A stretch of DNA of 64,000 nt from Seison nebaliae. Lineage: Eukaryota > Rotifera > Pararotatoria > Seisonacea > Seisonidae. A program made the position numbers and the translations under genes. Shown one piece after another: positions 1 to 11,587 of the stretch. The notes below the pieces were generated by a model. That model did no database searches. It saw nothing but the letters and a program-made list of their open reading frames with translations, and was not told the origin of the DNA. Location of the stretch: positions 1-64,000 of the forward strand of contig JALJEE010001852.1 in NCBI GenBank assembly GCA_023231475.1. The letters are read 5' to 3'. The number at the start of each line of letters is the position of its first letter. Position 1 is the stretch's first letter.

Positions 1-345
1 TCTTCTTCAATTCAATACCTCAATTCTTTCCACCCTCCCTTCCTGGAACCCTCTTCATTCGATTATAATGTTAACTCATATACATCTACAGTAACTCCGT
101 CATCTTCAAAAATTGAGAAATTATTGGAGGAAATTCTCCAAGCAAATATAAAAATGTTAAATTTGTTGGAGAATCGTGCGAATACGGAAACACAACAGAA
201 TAATAATGAGAATTCGAAGTTGGTATCTAATATCTTTATTGGTGTATTTCTTATATGGTGTATAATATGCTTTCCGATTGAGAATTCAAGAGTTGACTTC
301 GTTCTTTTTTTCGAAAGCAAGGTTGACTCGATTCTTTTTTCGTAA
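1..345 (+). CDS. 3' end of an unknown membrane-anchored protein (partial)
   Basis: The frame is open from base 1 to a TAA at 343-345, so this is the C-terminal 114 codons of a gene that starts outside the window. The start is Ser/Pro rich. A short Glu/Leu helix follows (EKLLEEILQANI), then an Asn-rich linker and a hydrophobic stretch around residues 78-98 (LVSNIFIGVFLIWCIICF). The coiled-coil-then-late-membrane-segment layout resembles a tail-anchored protein, although about 16 polar residues follow the segment. No family was recognised. The true end could differ if a donor lies near 240-300. Confidence 0.4.
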   Translation, partial: SSSIQYLNSFHPPFLEPSSFDYNVNSYTSTVTPSSSKIEKLLEEILQANIKMLNLLENRANTETQQNNNENSKLVSNIFIGVFLIWCIICFPIENSRVDFVLFFESKVDSILFS

Positions 346-586
346 AAATTTTCCGTTCTGGAGCTAACTTTAGAGAAAAATAGGAAGCATATCTATTTTG
401 TCATGTCAACCAAATATAGCATTTTTAGCCGAAACTGTTATTTTCAGGTCAATTTATTCTCTATGTGAAACGATTATGATCATATATTAAACTTAAGGAG
501 AGAATTATTGGAATGTAATTGAAGGAAAAAAATTTAATCATAAAAAATTGAGATTTTCCAATTGATGATTGGAAGGTGCGAAGAAA

Positions 587-1799
587 TTAAATTTTCCGAA
601 ATCGAAAAGTTCGATAAAGAGAAACTAATTCCCAATCATCGGGAGAAATTGTAGCGGAATTTCTACCGTTCTGTTCCTCCATCGCTTTCATCCGACGAAG
701 TAGTCGCTTATGTCGTTGTTGATTCATGTAAACATGATCGATGGAGAGTTTACTTTTGATCAAGATCAATCCAAACGATTCTGCCACATCCACCAAAAAC
801 GGGAAATAACATAAATATTCGGGACAATTGACTAGATTGTTATGTAGACTAAACATAATTTCACTACCGATCAATGGTGGCGGTTCACCATTCCCACATT
901 TCCATTCGACGACTTTATTTTCTGAATTAATTTCAACCGGAAATTTCGTCTCGATATGAATAATTGGAGAAGTGTATGAAATCCTTCCGAATCGTTTTCC
1001 ATTTTCCATTGATATTATTGACTCAGTTATCGCCTTTCCTTTCCGTCCTAAAAGATTTCTTTAAGAAACAATTGAAACATTTTTGTAGATGAAGAAAATG
1101 AAAAAAAAACAAAATCATTTCAGCGTCAGCTGTTATTCCGAAAAAGATGCCATTCCTCTCTAATCTCATAGAAATATTCTTAAAAAATATGTGTAATTGT
1201 CTCTCACTTTCAAACACGTAATGAAGAACAAATTGACAGGAGATTAAATTAAATGTTTTTTCTCCACAAGTAGAAAGGAAATCATTCTAAAATTCTTTAT
1301 AAATTTCTTTAAGAATAATCAGTAAAACTTGACTCACATTACTCACATCGAAATGAAAGTTCTTGTGATTAATGTCTAATGATTCGACGCGAGAACGACA
1401 AATGTTGATTGAAGATTCACATAAATCTGTTCATTCATTATTCATATCATCAATCTAAGGGTGGAATTTAATGGAATCATTTTAAGGAAATGTACCTGAG
1501 CACGTGATTTCTTTGATAATCGAATGATTCTTGTATTTGAGTAAATCGCCTCCCTTCCCACAACCAACATCCAAAAGTCGGACGTTCTCGGAGTTAGCAT
1601 AAAACTCACATAGACTCTCATCTATAGAAATTTAAATGAAAATTACCTAATTTAATTTGAAGCACAAACTGATCAACGTGGCTTTGATCCAATTATTCAG
1701 ATTTCTCCCGTAGAACAATCGACTAACATTCCTCTCATCTAAATCATTCTCGGCAACCCGCGAATAACTTTCAATGATCCTCTCACTATTCTCCGACAT
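587..1799 (-). CDS. RNMT: mRNA cap guanine-N7 methyltransferase
   Basis: RNMT adds the N7 methyl group to the guanosine cap of nuclear mRNA using S-adenosylmethionine. Five exons give 327 residues with all phases consistent: 1670-1799, 1496-1621, 1347-1426, 1111-1286 and 587-1058; the introns are 48-69 bases. Family landmarks in order are the N-terminal block LFYGRNLNNWIKATLI, the SAM-binding motif LLDVGCGKGGDLLKYK, SCQFVLHYVFES (the Gln-Phe-x-x-His-Tyr signature), GIFFGITADAEMI, and the C-terminal block RRMKAMEEQNG ending SLYRTFRFRKI. The start MSENSER at 1799 follows an in-frame stop. The protein is little more than the catalytic domain; the long charged N-terminus of vertebrate RNMT is missing. 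It is transcribed divergently from the next gene across about 180 bases. Confidence 0.92.
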
Positions 1800-1979
1800 G
1801 TCCGGATGAATAGAACTAACATTTCAAATACGAAATTTCCTTCAAATTCCTTATCATTTAATTCGGAAAGAATTACCCTCTCAATATGAAGCTTCGCTGA
1901 GCCGCAATTGGTTGATATGTCTTATGAAATTAAATCGATTTATTTCCAATTCTAAATCGAAACTGAAAAATTCTTTAAA

Positions 1980-3600
1980 ATGTTTTTCCTTTTCATTTTT
2001 GCATTTCTCGTTGGCGCGTCCGGTTATTCCGTTTATCAAATTCGGAAAATTAGTAAATCATTCGAAACGAATAATCAGAAAGGCTTCAACAATCTTCGTC
2101 AGAATCAGATGAATAAATTAAAGCAGTTAGTGAATAATCGAAAACAATTCACTCGACCGACGATCAGGGAACAACCAGTCAATTCTGTGACAACTAAAGA
2201 TACGAATCGATTTGTTGCAGCTAAACAAATTGGCTTTGATGAGATTAAAGAATTGAACATCAAAAAACATTTTCCATTGAGTCAAAATCGTACAATGGAC
2301 AATCGGTTTACTAATGCCGCTTTCCCCAAATATGTTCCGTCTAATTCTGACTCGATTATATCGAAATCTCTCAATAAATTAGCTTCCGTCATTTTGGATC
2401 AACCGCCGAACATCAATCAAAATAATTCGGAAGATTTTGATGAGAATGTTTAGATTTTTTCTATTATGATTATTTATTATTATATATTAATTATTTTAAT
2501 TTATTTCATTATCATATTCAAATGTCATTTAGACGAAAGAAGGCTATTTCAGGAAATTAGCAGCCGTTGATCCATGGTATGCTCGAAAGAAATTCCAGGA
2601 ATTGATACAACATGATAATGAAAACTTTCCCAATTTAGACTTGGATTTCATCAAACGAACATTTAGTCAAATGGCGAATAATATACGTGGATATATTGAA
2701 CAAATAACAAATAATCATCCACCACAACAAGAAGATATGGAAGCAAGAGTGATTTCATATGAACCGGAAAAACTGAAAATTGTCAATGATAAATTAAATC
2801 TCATTTCTCCATTCAACAACAACAATAATCGTTATCAAAACACGATGATAGAGGATACGTGGACGAGTTATTTGGGAGAAATGAGAAAATGTCGAAGTCT
2901 CAATTTGGAGAATCGGAAAGAAGGAATGAAAAAGAAACGTTACCGTCGACGACGACGACAACGACCAACAATCACAATGAGTTTTCCCAATTATCATTTT
3001 AAAATGAAGAGTCCGGAGAAGAGAAGTTTAGTGGGGACGGAAGATGATGATGTTGATTCATTCGAAGTGTTGACAAGTGATTCTGATGGTGTGATCGGTC
3101 GAACTGATGGAATTACTTTTCGAACATTCAATCCGATTGTTACTAATCCACAAATCATTCCACCACCATACAATGACACACAATCATTCAAGCGGATTGT
3201 TTTTAATAATAATTTATTATCTTATCACTTGCCACCGAAACTCCCCAATGCTATTGGTCATCAGACGACAAAGAAGAAATGGAAGAAAATTAATGATGAT
3301 GATACAATCACAAGTTTTCCGATAGAAATTGAATTTAATGGAGACTCATCAAATCGGCAATCTGACAATCAATCGGAGAATACATCTCAATTCAAATATA
3401 TCGATAATGATACAGAACCATTATACAAATTCGTATATAATCAAATCACCGAGAGCGTTCAACAATTCAAAAGGAATTTTGATGAACAATTTAACCGTTG
3501 TGCGAAAAGTGACGAGAAATCATACAAACATCTCATCGCTCAACTACAACCGATTCCTCAATACAATCCAATTAATACTTCCAACTCACCTCGTTTATAA
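1980..3600 (+). CDS. unknown N-terminally membrane-anchored protein
   Basis: Two exons (1980-2447 and 2533-3600) joined in phase 0 give 511 residues. The intron runs gtttag to catttag. The first 20 residues are hydrophobic (MFFLFIFAFLVGASGYSVYQ), fitting a signal anchor. Next come a Lys/Asn-rich segment, then a possible folded block right after the splice (LAAVDPWYARKKFQELI, then DLDFIKRTFSQMANNIRGYI), a basic patch KKKRYRRRRRQR near residue 270, and a long polar C-terminus with acidic clusters. The join is inferred from splice consensus and continuity of the helical block, not from a known homologue. No family was recognised. Confidence 0.6.
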
Positions 3601-3799
3601 GAGAAGTCAAATGTTCAAATCATTCACATTCTTCATTCAAATCATTCCTAACAATTTCGCAGTATTTCCAAAATTCGCATTTCATCCAATTACTCATACA
3701 ATATTATTACACTGATCCCATAAATACAAGTGAAGAAGCGACAAAAGAAGAACGTGTAGAAGATTTTTGTATTTTCCATTCGCATATATCACAATAATT

Positions 3800-4108
3800 A
3801 TGTGTTTCCCTTCGTTCACTTCAAATATCCTTTCAAGATTAAGAAGAAAATTGAGAGGAAAGAAAGCCAAGTCCGAAAGTCAACCTTTCCAGATCAGTTA
3901 TAAATGCCAATATATCAATAAAGAAGAGAGATTAGAAAGAAAACGATATGACGACAGTTCGTCGTCGAGTAAAATTTCGGTCGATTCAATAAATTCTCAA
4001 CTTGTTCGAGCTCGTCGTGCCATATACAATGATGATATGAGGTCGCTCAAATCTATCGTTATGTCGTCGGAACAAAGAACCAATTCCACAATAATGCTAA
4101 CGAACTAA
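3800..4108 (+). CDS. small basic/Ser-rich hypothetical protein
   Basis: This is an open frame of 102 residues from an ATG at 3800; the same frame is open from 3767. The N-terminus is basic (SRLRRKLRGKKAK). The rest includes ERLERKRYDDSSSSSK and SQLVRARRAIYNDDMRS, whose composition looks more like real protein than AT-rich noise. It may be a separate small gene or a 3' exon of the upstream membrane protein reached from a donor near 3590, since the frames differ. No homologue was recognised. Confidence 0.35.
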   Translation: MCFPSFTSNILSRLRRKLRGKKAKSESQPFQISYKCQYINKEERLERKRYDDSSSSSKISVDSINSQLVRARRAIYNDDMRSLKSIVMSSEQRTNSTIMLTN

Positions 4109-4465
4109 TGACATGAATAATGCACTCTCATATTTATTTTACTCTAATAAAATCGTTATATTCTTCTCTACTTTTCTTCGAATTGGATAAAGTTCTTCCC
4201 TTTTTTTTTCTTCTCAACAAAATGAATAAAATTATGTAATAAAAAGTATGATAATTAAAATGAGACATTTCTTTCCAAAATCATATCAGACGAGAATGTC
4301 AATACAGAAATGAATGAAAGAAAGAAATTCAATATATTTAATCATCTGCATTTTCTATAAATTTATTTTAAACTAATTTATTAAATTGAAGTAAAAGAAG
4401 AAAAAATAGTTTAATTTAATTAAAATTGGGATTTGCGCGTACGCAATCCCGGTCTATCATAAATT

Positions 4466-4577
4466 ATGCGCCCGAGTACTTCACTTGAAGCATCGCGAAC
4501 ATTACCTCATCGAAGTGCAATGAATGAAGCTCCGCTCGGGAGATTCTCATCCATGATCGAGAAGTCTTCGGCGCCAG
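4466..4577 (+). CDS. candidate orphan first coding exon
   Basis: An ATG at 4466 opens 37 codons plus one base (MRPSTSLEAS to EKSSAPG) and runs into a good donor, CCAG|GTTAGT, at 4577/4578. The codons are GC-richer than the surroundings. No matching downstream exon was found before the bZIP gene at 7279, so it could be a distal first exon of that gene or of another transcript. The opposite strand is also partly open here, so the direction is not certain. Confidence 0.33.
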
Positions 4578-5720
4578 GTTAGTATGAATTGTTAGGGATT
4601 GGTCATCCGGTTTTATCAAATTTGTCCTGCTTAATGTTATAGATATTGGACGAGAAGAATTTTCCTTCGAATTGTGCGAGTTAAAGGAGAGAATGAATGA
4701 GAGAGAGATTTTGGAGAGTCGATAGAAATTGGAGAAAACTTCAAAATGTTAGCTGATTTTCATATTAACAAGATTGATAAGAATACGTAATAAATGGTGT
4801 TGGTAACTGGAATGAGTTTGATTCTTGTCAATGACATCATCAATTGTGGAGAGAAGAGGGATGGTTTCATTTTAATTGGAAGGGAACGAATATTTCTCGT
4901 AATTGAAGAGAGTTATTTTCTTCTTTCATGAATGCTTGTAATGTTAGGATAAGTTGCTCAATTCGATTCTGCATTTCAATTAATATGAATAATTGTCTAA
5001 TAGAAGTTTAATTTTCATAATTCATTTATTCATGTTGGAAGTGTTTGGTTGGGAAGATGATGATTGGAAGGAGTAAAAGAAAATTTGTTGATTCTCTCAC
5101 ATTTCATCGAGGAATGTTTGATTATCCGAAATCGACTAGAAATTGTATTTATTGAAGGTCATTCTCCACTTAATTATGATAGTCATCCTGGAAGGAAATG
5201 ACGGAGCTGATGAAATTTCATATTCCTTTTTCGTTTTTTTTTTCGTCACTGCCTCCCAGTTAACGAGTGAGGGAGGAGAGATGAATGGATGGATGGATGT
5301 GAAACGACTTGCATCTTATTATTACAAGCAATCGACGAATATGTAAAATTCACATGGAAATACATGTGAATGTCCCTTCTTGGAAAGGAAGTAGAAATCA
5401 AGGAAGAATTCCTGCAAAATATCATCGAATTGTTTAATGGAAATTGAATATGGAAATTACATATAGATTGCTTCTACTCTTTACATTCGGCGGGATGGTG
5501 TGCTGTTGCTCATTGTCACTTCATTCTCATTGCATATCCAACTGGTAAGACATGTGGTGATGGAAGCTGCAGGCGAGATAAGAAATATTATTCCTTTTTC
5601 CAAATCGAATATCTTTTCCTCTCCTCCCCAAAATAAGAAGTATGAACAACTTCTTATAAATACTCTCTCATCTACTACTCAATTTACATTTTTTTTATAG
5701 TTTTATCTCATTTCTAAACA

Positions 5721-5909
5721 ATGAGTAAAAATGGAAAATTTATTTCTTATCTATTTCTTCTTTTGCTTCCGATAGATTTAACTTTCTCTTCTTTTGTCAC
5801 CTACCACCTCCACCAATTCTACCATCAACAAACTTTTTCGATCCCATCTGGAAATAATCGCTGGAAGAAGATTCGTCCTCGTCGCATTTGGTGGGCCGAA
5901 ATACCTTGA
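5721..5909 (+). CDS. possible small secreted peptide precursor
   Basis: A 62-residue ORF begins about 20 bases after a T-rich splice-acceptor-like sequence (ttttttttatag at 5700). The N-terminus looks like a signal peptide: a short polar start, the hydrophobic core FISYLFLLLLPIDLTFSS, then a His/Gln/Tyr-rich stretch and a basic C-terminal part with KK and RPRR sites ending WWAEIP. Dibasic sites after a signal peptide would suit a neuropeptide or venom-like precursor, but a chance ORF in a UTR is quite possible. Confidence 0.27.
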   Translation: MSKNGKFISYLFLLLLPIDLTFSSFVTYHLHQFYHQQTFSIPSGNNRWKKIRPRRIWWAEIP

Positions 5910-6417
5910 TATTATCGTCTTTCTCTCTCTCTCTCTCTCAATACATTTGTCTACTCAGAACGGATATTTGACAATCAATAGAAGAAGGTTATACTTTTGC
6001 GCCTCATAAATGAACCGCCTAATGGATCGTTTTCATCTATTTCCATTTCTTATTCATCGTGGCGGCTATTCGGAGTTGTCTGTCAGTGCACATTCCTGCT
6101 GAATTTTCACATTACTTTCATGTAATATGAAGTAAGGATAATTCTCTATTGATTTGGGAAGGATAATTTATTTAAATTCTTATTCTCGATACTTTACAGG
6201 ATGATTGTTGAAAAAATATTTTTTTAATTTTTTTTCGATTTTTCTAAGTATTCCTTATTTGAGGTTTTCGAGATTTGTGGATATAGGGAAATGAGAGTTG
6301 CACCTTCGCTATTAGGAAGAAATGGGATTAGAAAAGAAATTTGATTTGTTGAAGATTAAGAATTAATCGAAAATTTTCTTCTCTTCTCTTTCTTTTATGT
6401 TCAATTTGGTATTCGCC

Positions 6418-6420
<3 letters not shown>

Positions 6421-6456
<36 letters not shown>

Positions 6457-6464
6457 CACACACA
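6421..6464. repeat. (CA)n microsatellite
   Basis: A run of about 22 CA units, with one CG interruption at 6449-6450, lies in the upstream region of the bZIP gene. Confidence 0.95.
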
Positions 6465-6743
6465 TCACCACAATAATTCAACGCAATATGACGACGATGA
6501 ATCGGTACATCAATATGAAATGGTTGATGATGCATGACCATTGCGATGAATTGAACAATATTTTATTTTATTACGTTCCACTCTCTATCGACAAATCGAT
6601 CGAATTCTCTTCGATATCTTCATTGCACTGCACTTGTGGAATAACATGACTTAATCTGGGACGGTTAAAATTCGAATGAAATTTTGCCTTCACATACGCG
6701 ATGATAAACCATCTGGATGGTGAATGATGCTCTCGAATGTGAA

Positions 6744-6751
6744 TGACGTCA
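6744..6751. promoter_or_regulatory. full CRE palindrome upstream of the bZIP gene
   Basis: TGACGTCA, the canonical cAMP-response element, sits about 535 bases before the bZIP start codon. Related half-sites follow: TGACGT at 6918 and TGACGTCG at 7269-7276, just before the start. CREB/ATF factors bind this motif, so autoregulation is a reasonable inference. Binding itself is not shown. Confidence 0.5.
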
Positions 6752-7278
6752 TCAATATTTATTATTTGCGTCATATTCACTTGTATACGACGCTCTTATC
6801 TGATCTGGTCGATTTAAATTTCGTCACTTTAAATTGAAAATTAAATTTCTGTTTTCATCCTTCGTACTACATCATTTATATCGACAATCTTCGACCCGAT
6901 TCAATAACATTCTTCGGTGACGTTTACTTTGTCTCTCGTCGCTTATAAATCCCCATCCACCTCCACTACTTAACCATAACAACAACAACAACAACAATAA
7001 CAATAACATCGTCATCAAAAATCTATTATTCCGTTCGTCACCCAATTTTGTTATTGGGACGGAATTTATATATGTGTGATCGATTGATATCTGGAAACGG
7101 ATATTGATAAAACGAAACCGTTTAATTCGATACGCGAAAATATTTTGGGGGACGATTGTTTTGTGGGGAAATATCTGTTTGGTGTGGTGATATAAAATAA
7201 AACTGGGAAAATCAATTCGTCAACACGTTTTGTTAAACCTTCTTCAATATTTATATTAAATCAATCGATGACGTCGCC

Positions 7279-8514
7279 ATGGCGTCATATGTAACTGCGT
7301 CATCATACCCTGATGGGACTGATGATGGCGTCATTCATCGCAATGATGGCGTTGTCAATGATGATGATGATAAAAATGAAACGAATGAAATCGAAATAAA
7401 TGATGATTCCTCGAATTATTTGTTGGGGGATCATGATGGAATGGGAATCATCGATAATTATGGAAATGATGATGCTCATAAAAATAATTTCCCGAATGAT
7501 GATAATGCTGATGATGATGTTTGCATGGAACGTTCACAAATTCATATGAATGATGAACAACATCCATCTTCATCATCATCATCATCTAATTCGACATCCT
7601 CCTCTGACTTATCATTGTCTTCGATCAATTCCACCATCATTCCATCCACCACAACCACAAATCCTATTTATACTGATTCATTTAAAACGACTGATTCTAA
7701 TGACACTCTATTCACCAATTGTAACACGACCACCTCAACTGCTATCTCTACTCCTCTCACAACCATTTCAACAAAAACGACGGTGATATCTTCTCCATTA
7801 CATAACATCTTGTCATCTGGTCGTCCAACGAACTTGACATTAAATTCACTTTTATTATCTCCTGTTAAATCGTTGACTGGTACGACAACGATAACTACGA
7901 CCATTATCTCTCCACTCGTCTCTACCACACTCATCACGTCGTCCATTCCATCCAAATTTGCCTTACTGGAACCGTTGTCCGTTCAAAATGTGCAGGGCAC
8001 ATCCGACAATTTTCTTCCTTCGAAATTTTCGACAAAACGACAACGACTTTCTCGTTATTTAAATCGGATCGATTATCAGAATTCAATTCTTCCCGAACAA
8101 TCTCTTGAGGATAATCAGAATCATCTGAATAATCATTTGACTGATTCAACTTTCGACTCACTCGTTGATCATTCCGAATATTCGAATCATAATTATCAAT
8201 CAGTCTCGTCGTCACTTTTACCATCAATTCCGATTGAACAATCTTCTCCATTGCCAGCATCGGTCGAGACATTTTGTACTTTACAATTACCTGGAATTAA
8301 GACATTGATCGATAATCAACATAACTCGTCCGTTAGCACCACCACCACAACTAACAACCATACACATCATCAGGAGAATTATAAAGAGGAAGAAGATCAT
8401 CAATTAATCGATCGATCTTTATTATTAGAGAACAATCAGGAATTAAGTAAATTTTTACCGATCAATAAACAGAATTTGGAATATCATCAACTTCAAAATC
8501 ATAATCATCACAAT

Positions 8515-8545
<31 letters not shown>

Positions 8546-9324
8546 ATATTGGTTTGGATAAAGTTGAAAGTGAATTAAATGTAGTTTCACATCCAACTCA
8601 TCAACAATCGGCTCATTCGAATTTACAACTTTATATTCCGAATGATGCACAAATTTTAGCATCGAGCCAATCACCATATCGGCAGAATCATCTTTCAAAT
8701 CAACCAAATTTCTATCTTCATAACGATACATTAATCGATTGTCCATCAATTGAAATTTTTCAAGCGGCGAACAATTCCCTCGATCACTATCCACAACAAC
8801 CACATCATCATCATCACCACCATCATCCCAATAATAATCATCATCAACAATTATTGACAGCTGATCAAGTTAATTCGATTAATTATCATAAAGAAGAATT
8901 GTCATTCTATTCAACATCACATCATCTTCATTCATCATTTGACGATTCAAGTGAATATCAATTGGATTCAAACGATCTTCATCATTCGTCTCAACAACAA
9001 CAATCACAAGATTCCATTAATCAAGATCAGCAACAACAACAAAATATTCAATCAACATCATTATCCAATAACAACAACAACAATAATAATAATAATAACA
9101 ACAATCATAATAACGATAATTCCAATTTTCCAATTCCGCCATTTTCTTTTTTGGATCGTAATAACAATCAATCATCATCATCCACATCAATATTTATGCC
9201 AATTGATGAAACAATGGAATCGAGATTCGTAGACATCGATGTCCAAGATAATACTAATAAAATTTTCTTAAACGAACATTCCCAAATTTGTACAACTACC
9301 ACCAACACCAATAATAATAACAAC

Positions 9325-9355
<31 letters not shown>

Positions 9356-9837
9356 TGATTAAGAACAATTTATCAAATGATAATAATTCTCTCCATCATA
9401 AATTATCACATTCTCTTTTCAACAACACGAATAACAACAGTTTATTCTATTCCTCTCCTCTCCAACTACCATTTCCATCTTCAGATCGTCGAATGAGTTT
9501 TCTGGCGAAGAACGAATCTCTCTCCAAAACAGACGTTGGCAAACAAAAAATATCGAAAAAGAATCGACTTCCTGTTATTTCTTCTGAGAATAACGAAACA
9601 TTAAAGAAACAAGAGAGATTGAGGAAGAATCGGTTAGCAATTCATTTATTTTTCCTTTCTTCTAAATTTTATCTTTTCAGAGAGGCCGCAAAAACTTGTC
9701 GTCAGAAGAAGAAGATTTATATTAAGACGTTGGAGGAACGTATTCGCGAATTGGAAGAAAAGAACAAACGTCTCACCGCCACAATTTTTGAGTTGCAGAA
9801 TCAATTGGGCAATCCCAACATGGATATAGTGAATTGA
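7279..9837 (+). CDS. CREB/ATF-type bZIP transcription factor
   Basis: Two exons (7279-9632 and 9681-9837) give 836 residues. The first about 730 residues are low complexity: acidic/Asn-rich at the start, Ser/Thr-rich, then Gln, His and Asn runs of up to about 14. A possible PKA site, RRMS, lies some 50 residues before the basic region. The bZIP is at the C-terminus: basic region RKNREAAKTCRQKKK and a zipper with Leu every seven residues (L-EERIRE-L-EEKNKR-L-TATIFE-L). The KNREAA...CR-KKK pattern is that of the CREB/CREM/ATF1 group; the zipper ends almost at the stop, as in CREB. The 48-base intron (9633-9680) splits the Arg of KNR. The start is GCCATGG; an out-of-frame ATG lies 11 bases upstream. 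Nuclear, presumably activating CRE-containing promoters. Confidence 0.82.
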
Positions 9838-10550
9838 CCAATTCCTCTTCCAAACTCTCTCAACTAATTCCGCCGTTTTCCCATCAATTCGAATTCTATT
9901 AGAAAAAGATAATATTCCTCTGTGTGTGAATCTATACCTGTGATTTATTTCCTCTTTCATATACACATCCCTCTCCAACTTTCTATATTCTACTCGTTTT
10001 TTATAAACCATTTTTATTCCACAACCATTTCCTTCCGACAACTCCTTCTTGTCTTCTCTCCCAATCTCTTCAATAGAATTCATCAACAAATAAAGTGATA
10101 ACTATTTGTCAACTCCACAATTGTCTTTCCAGTCTTCTTTCACTTACTTCCCAAAACATATTCATCGAAGCTGTCCACTTAAATTTAGGCACCAAATCTG
10201 CACCAAATGTGCACCAACTGACCAATCATCACATTACATCCATCAGAAGTATAAAAAAAGAAATATAAATTCCACAAACAATCCCACATTATTTATTCTT
10301 CCTAAACATAAGTATTCGAATGAACAAGATAAATTAGAAGATTAATATTATATAATAATGAAATTTACAGAAAATTTTTTATTTACAAAATTAATAATAT
10401 CTGCTTATATTTCGAAAAAGAATTCTTTAGAGAGTCTTTCTAATTCTAATCTCTTCCACTCCACATCCACTTCTAACCAATATACATAATATATACAATA
10501 AGAAATAATAGTTTGTCTTCACTTCAGAAAGGAAAAATCTGTCATTTATC
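9838..10550. other. 3' flank and intergenic
   Basis: Pyrimidine-rich, AT-rich DNA between the bZIP stop and the V-ATPase start. It likely holds the bZIP 3'UTR and the V-ATPase promoter. No further gene is evident. Confidence 0.5.
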
Positions 10551-11221
10551 ATGGGCAAATTAGCAATGTATGGTACCGTCTATTTCGGTATGATCGCCTC
10601 CGTTTTCGGTTATATCGGTCTCTCCAATTTGTTCACTGGATATGGATTCCGTTTCAACGCCACTTGGCTTCTCGTAGGCGTCAATCCATATATGTGGGCG
10701 TCGTTAGGTGCCGGTTTATCTATAGCGCTTTCTGTCGTAGGTGCCGCCACTGGAATTTATATCATTGGTGCAAGTATAACCGGTGGGACGGTGATGGCAC
10801 CAGGCATTGGTACCAGAAATATGATAAGTATCATTTTCTGTGAGGCCGTCGCAATTTATGGAATAATAATGGCGATCGTCATCGAACAGATGATCGAACC
10901 ATTCGATTATGAAGGAGACGAAGTTCCACATATATTTTGTGAGCGATTTTAAAATGTTTCGTTTTCTAGGAAATCCTTCGGAAGAATGTGGCAGCTGGTT
11001 ATCGATTATTCGGTGCCGGTCTCACCGTCGGATTTGCAAATTTAATTAGTGGAATAGCAGTTGGTATTGTTGGATCAGCAACGGCATTGGCTGACGCACA
11101 GAACAAAACTTTATTTGTCAAAATGATAATTGTGGAAATTTTCGCGAATGTCATTGGAATATTTGGTGTGATCGTTTCCATTTTACAAGTAGCAGGCAGT
11201 AAAATGGGAAATAAACATTGA
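10551..11221 (+). CDS. ATP6V0B: V-type H+ ATPase 21-kDa proteolipid subunit c''
   Basis: This is a component of the membrane Vo rotor that carries protons during acidification of lysosomes and secretory vesicles. The best model is two exons, 10551-10922 and 10970-11221, giving 207 residues (about 205 in mammals). There are five hydrophobic segments. Family blocks are [11 protein letters not shown], the proton-carrying Glu98 in [45 protein letters not shown], and [20 protein letters not shown]. The chosen intron uses a weak donor (GAA|gttcca) but restores the usual spacing between the EPF and GYR blocks. An alternative donor at T|gtgagc with an acceptor at ggcag would shorten the loop by 12 residues. 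Confidence 0.93.
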
Positions 11222-11587
11222 AAATACTTTTTTTTATTGTTTCAAGAAAGAAAACTTTTTCAAAAATTTTAGTCAATATTTATTATGAATTTTATTTCCT
11301 TACCAATTTGTATCATCTATTCATTCTCTTATTGAAAAGAAATTGTAAAATAATAAAATTTTCGTCAACATTCAATCTGATACGATATCCATCAGAAATA
11401 TTATAAATATTCTTTATTAGATTGACAATAATCGAAGAAGAAATTTATTAAGAAGAAATTACCATTAAAATAAAGAAGAATAAAAAGATGAGTTAAATTG
11501 TTAAGAAATGAAGGAATTGTTTAAAATAAGATAATCAATAAATTTTATGAAATAATAGGGCGACTGTTAGTCTTCCCTCCACCCCAA

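Larger units (their letters stand above)
4109..7278. other. mostly non-coding upstream region
   Basis: This 3.2-kb stretch has no long gene. It holds a GC-richer island at 4435-4580 with an orphan exon candidate, a possible secreted-peptide ORF at 5721-5909, a CT run near 5921-5940, a CA repeat at 6421-6464 and a full CRE palindrome at 6744-6751. It probably contains 5' non-coding exons and promoter DNA of the bZIP gene that starts at 7279. Confidence 0.5.

Noticed and set aside
9633-9680. IRE1-type unconventional intron in a bZIP mRNA
   Set aside because: The borders are ordinary GT-AG with a T-rich tail, the position is inside the basic region rather than after the zipper, and the bZIP is of CREB type, not XBP1.
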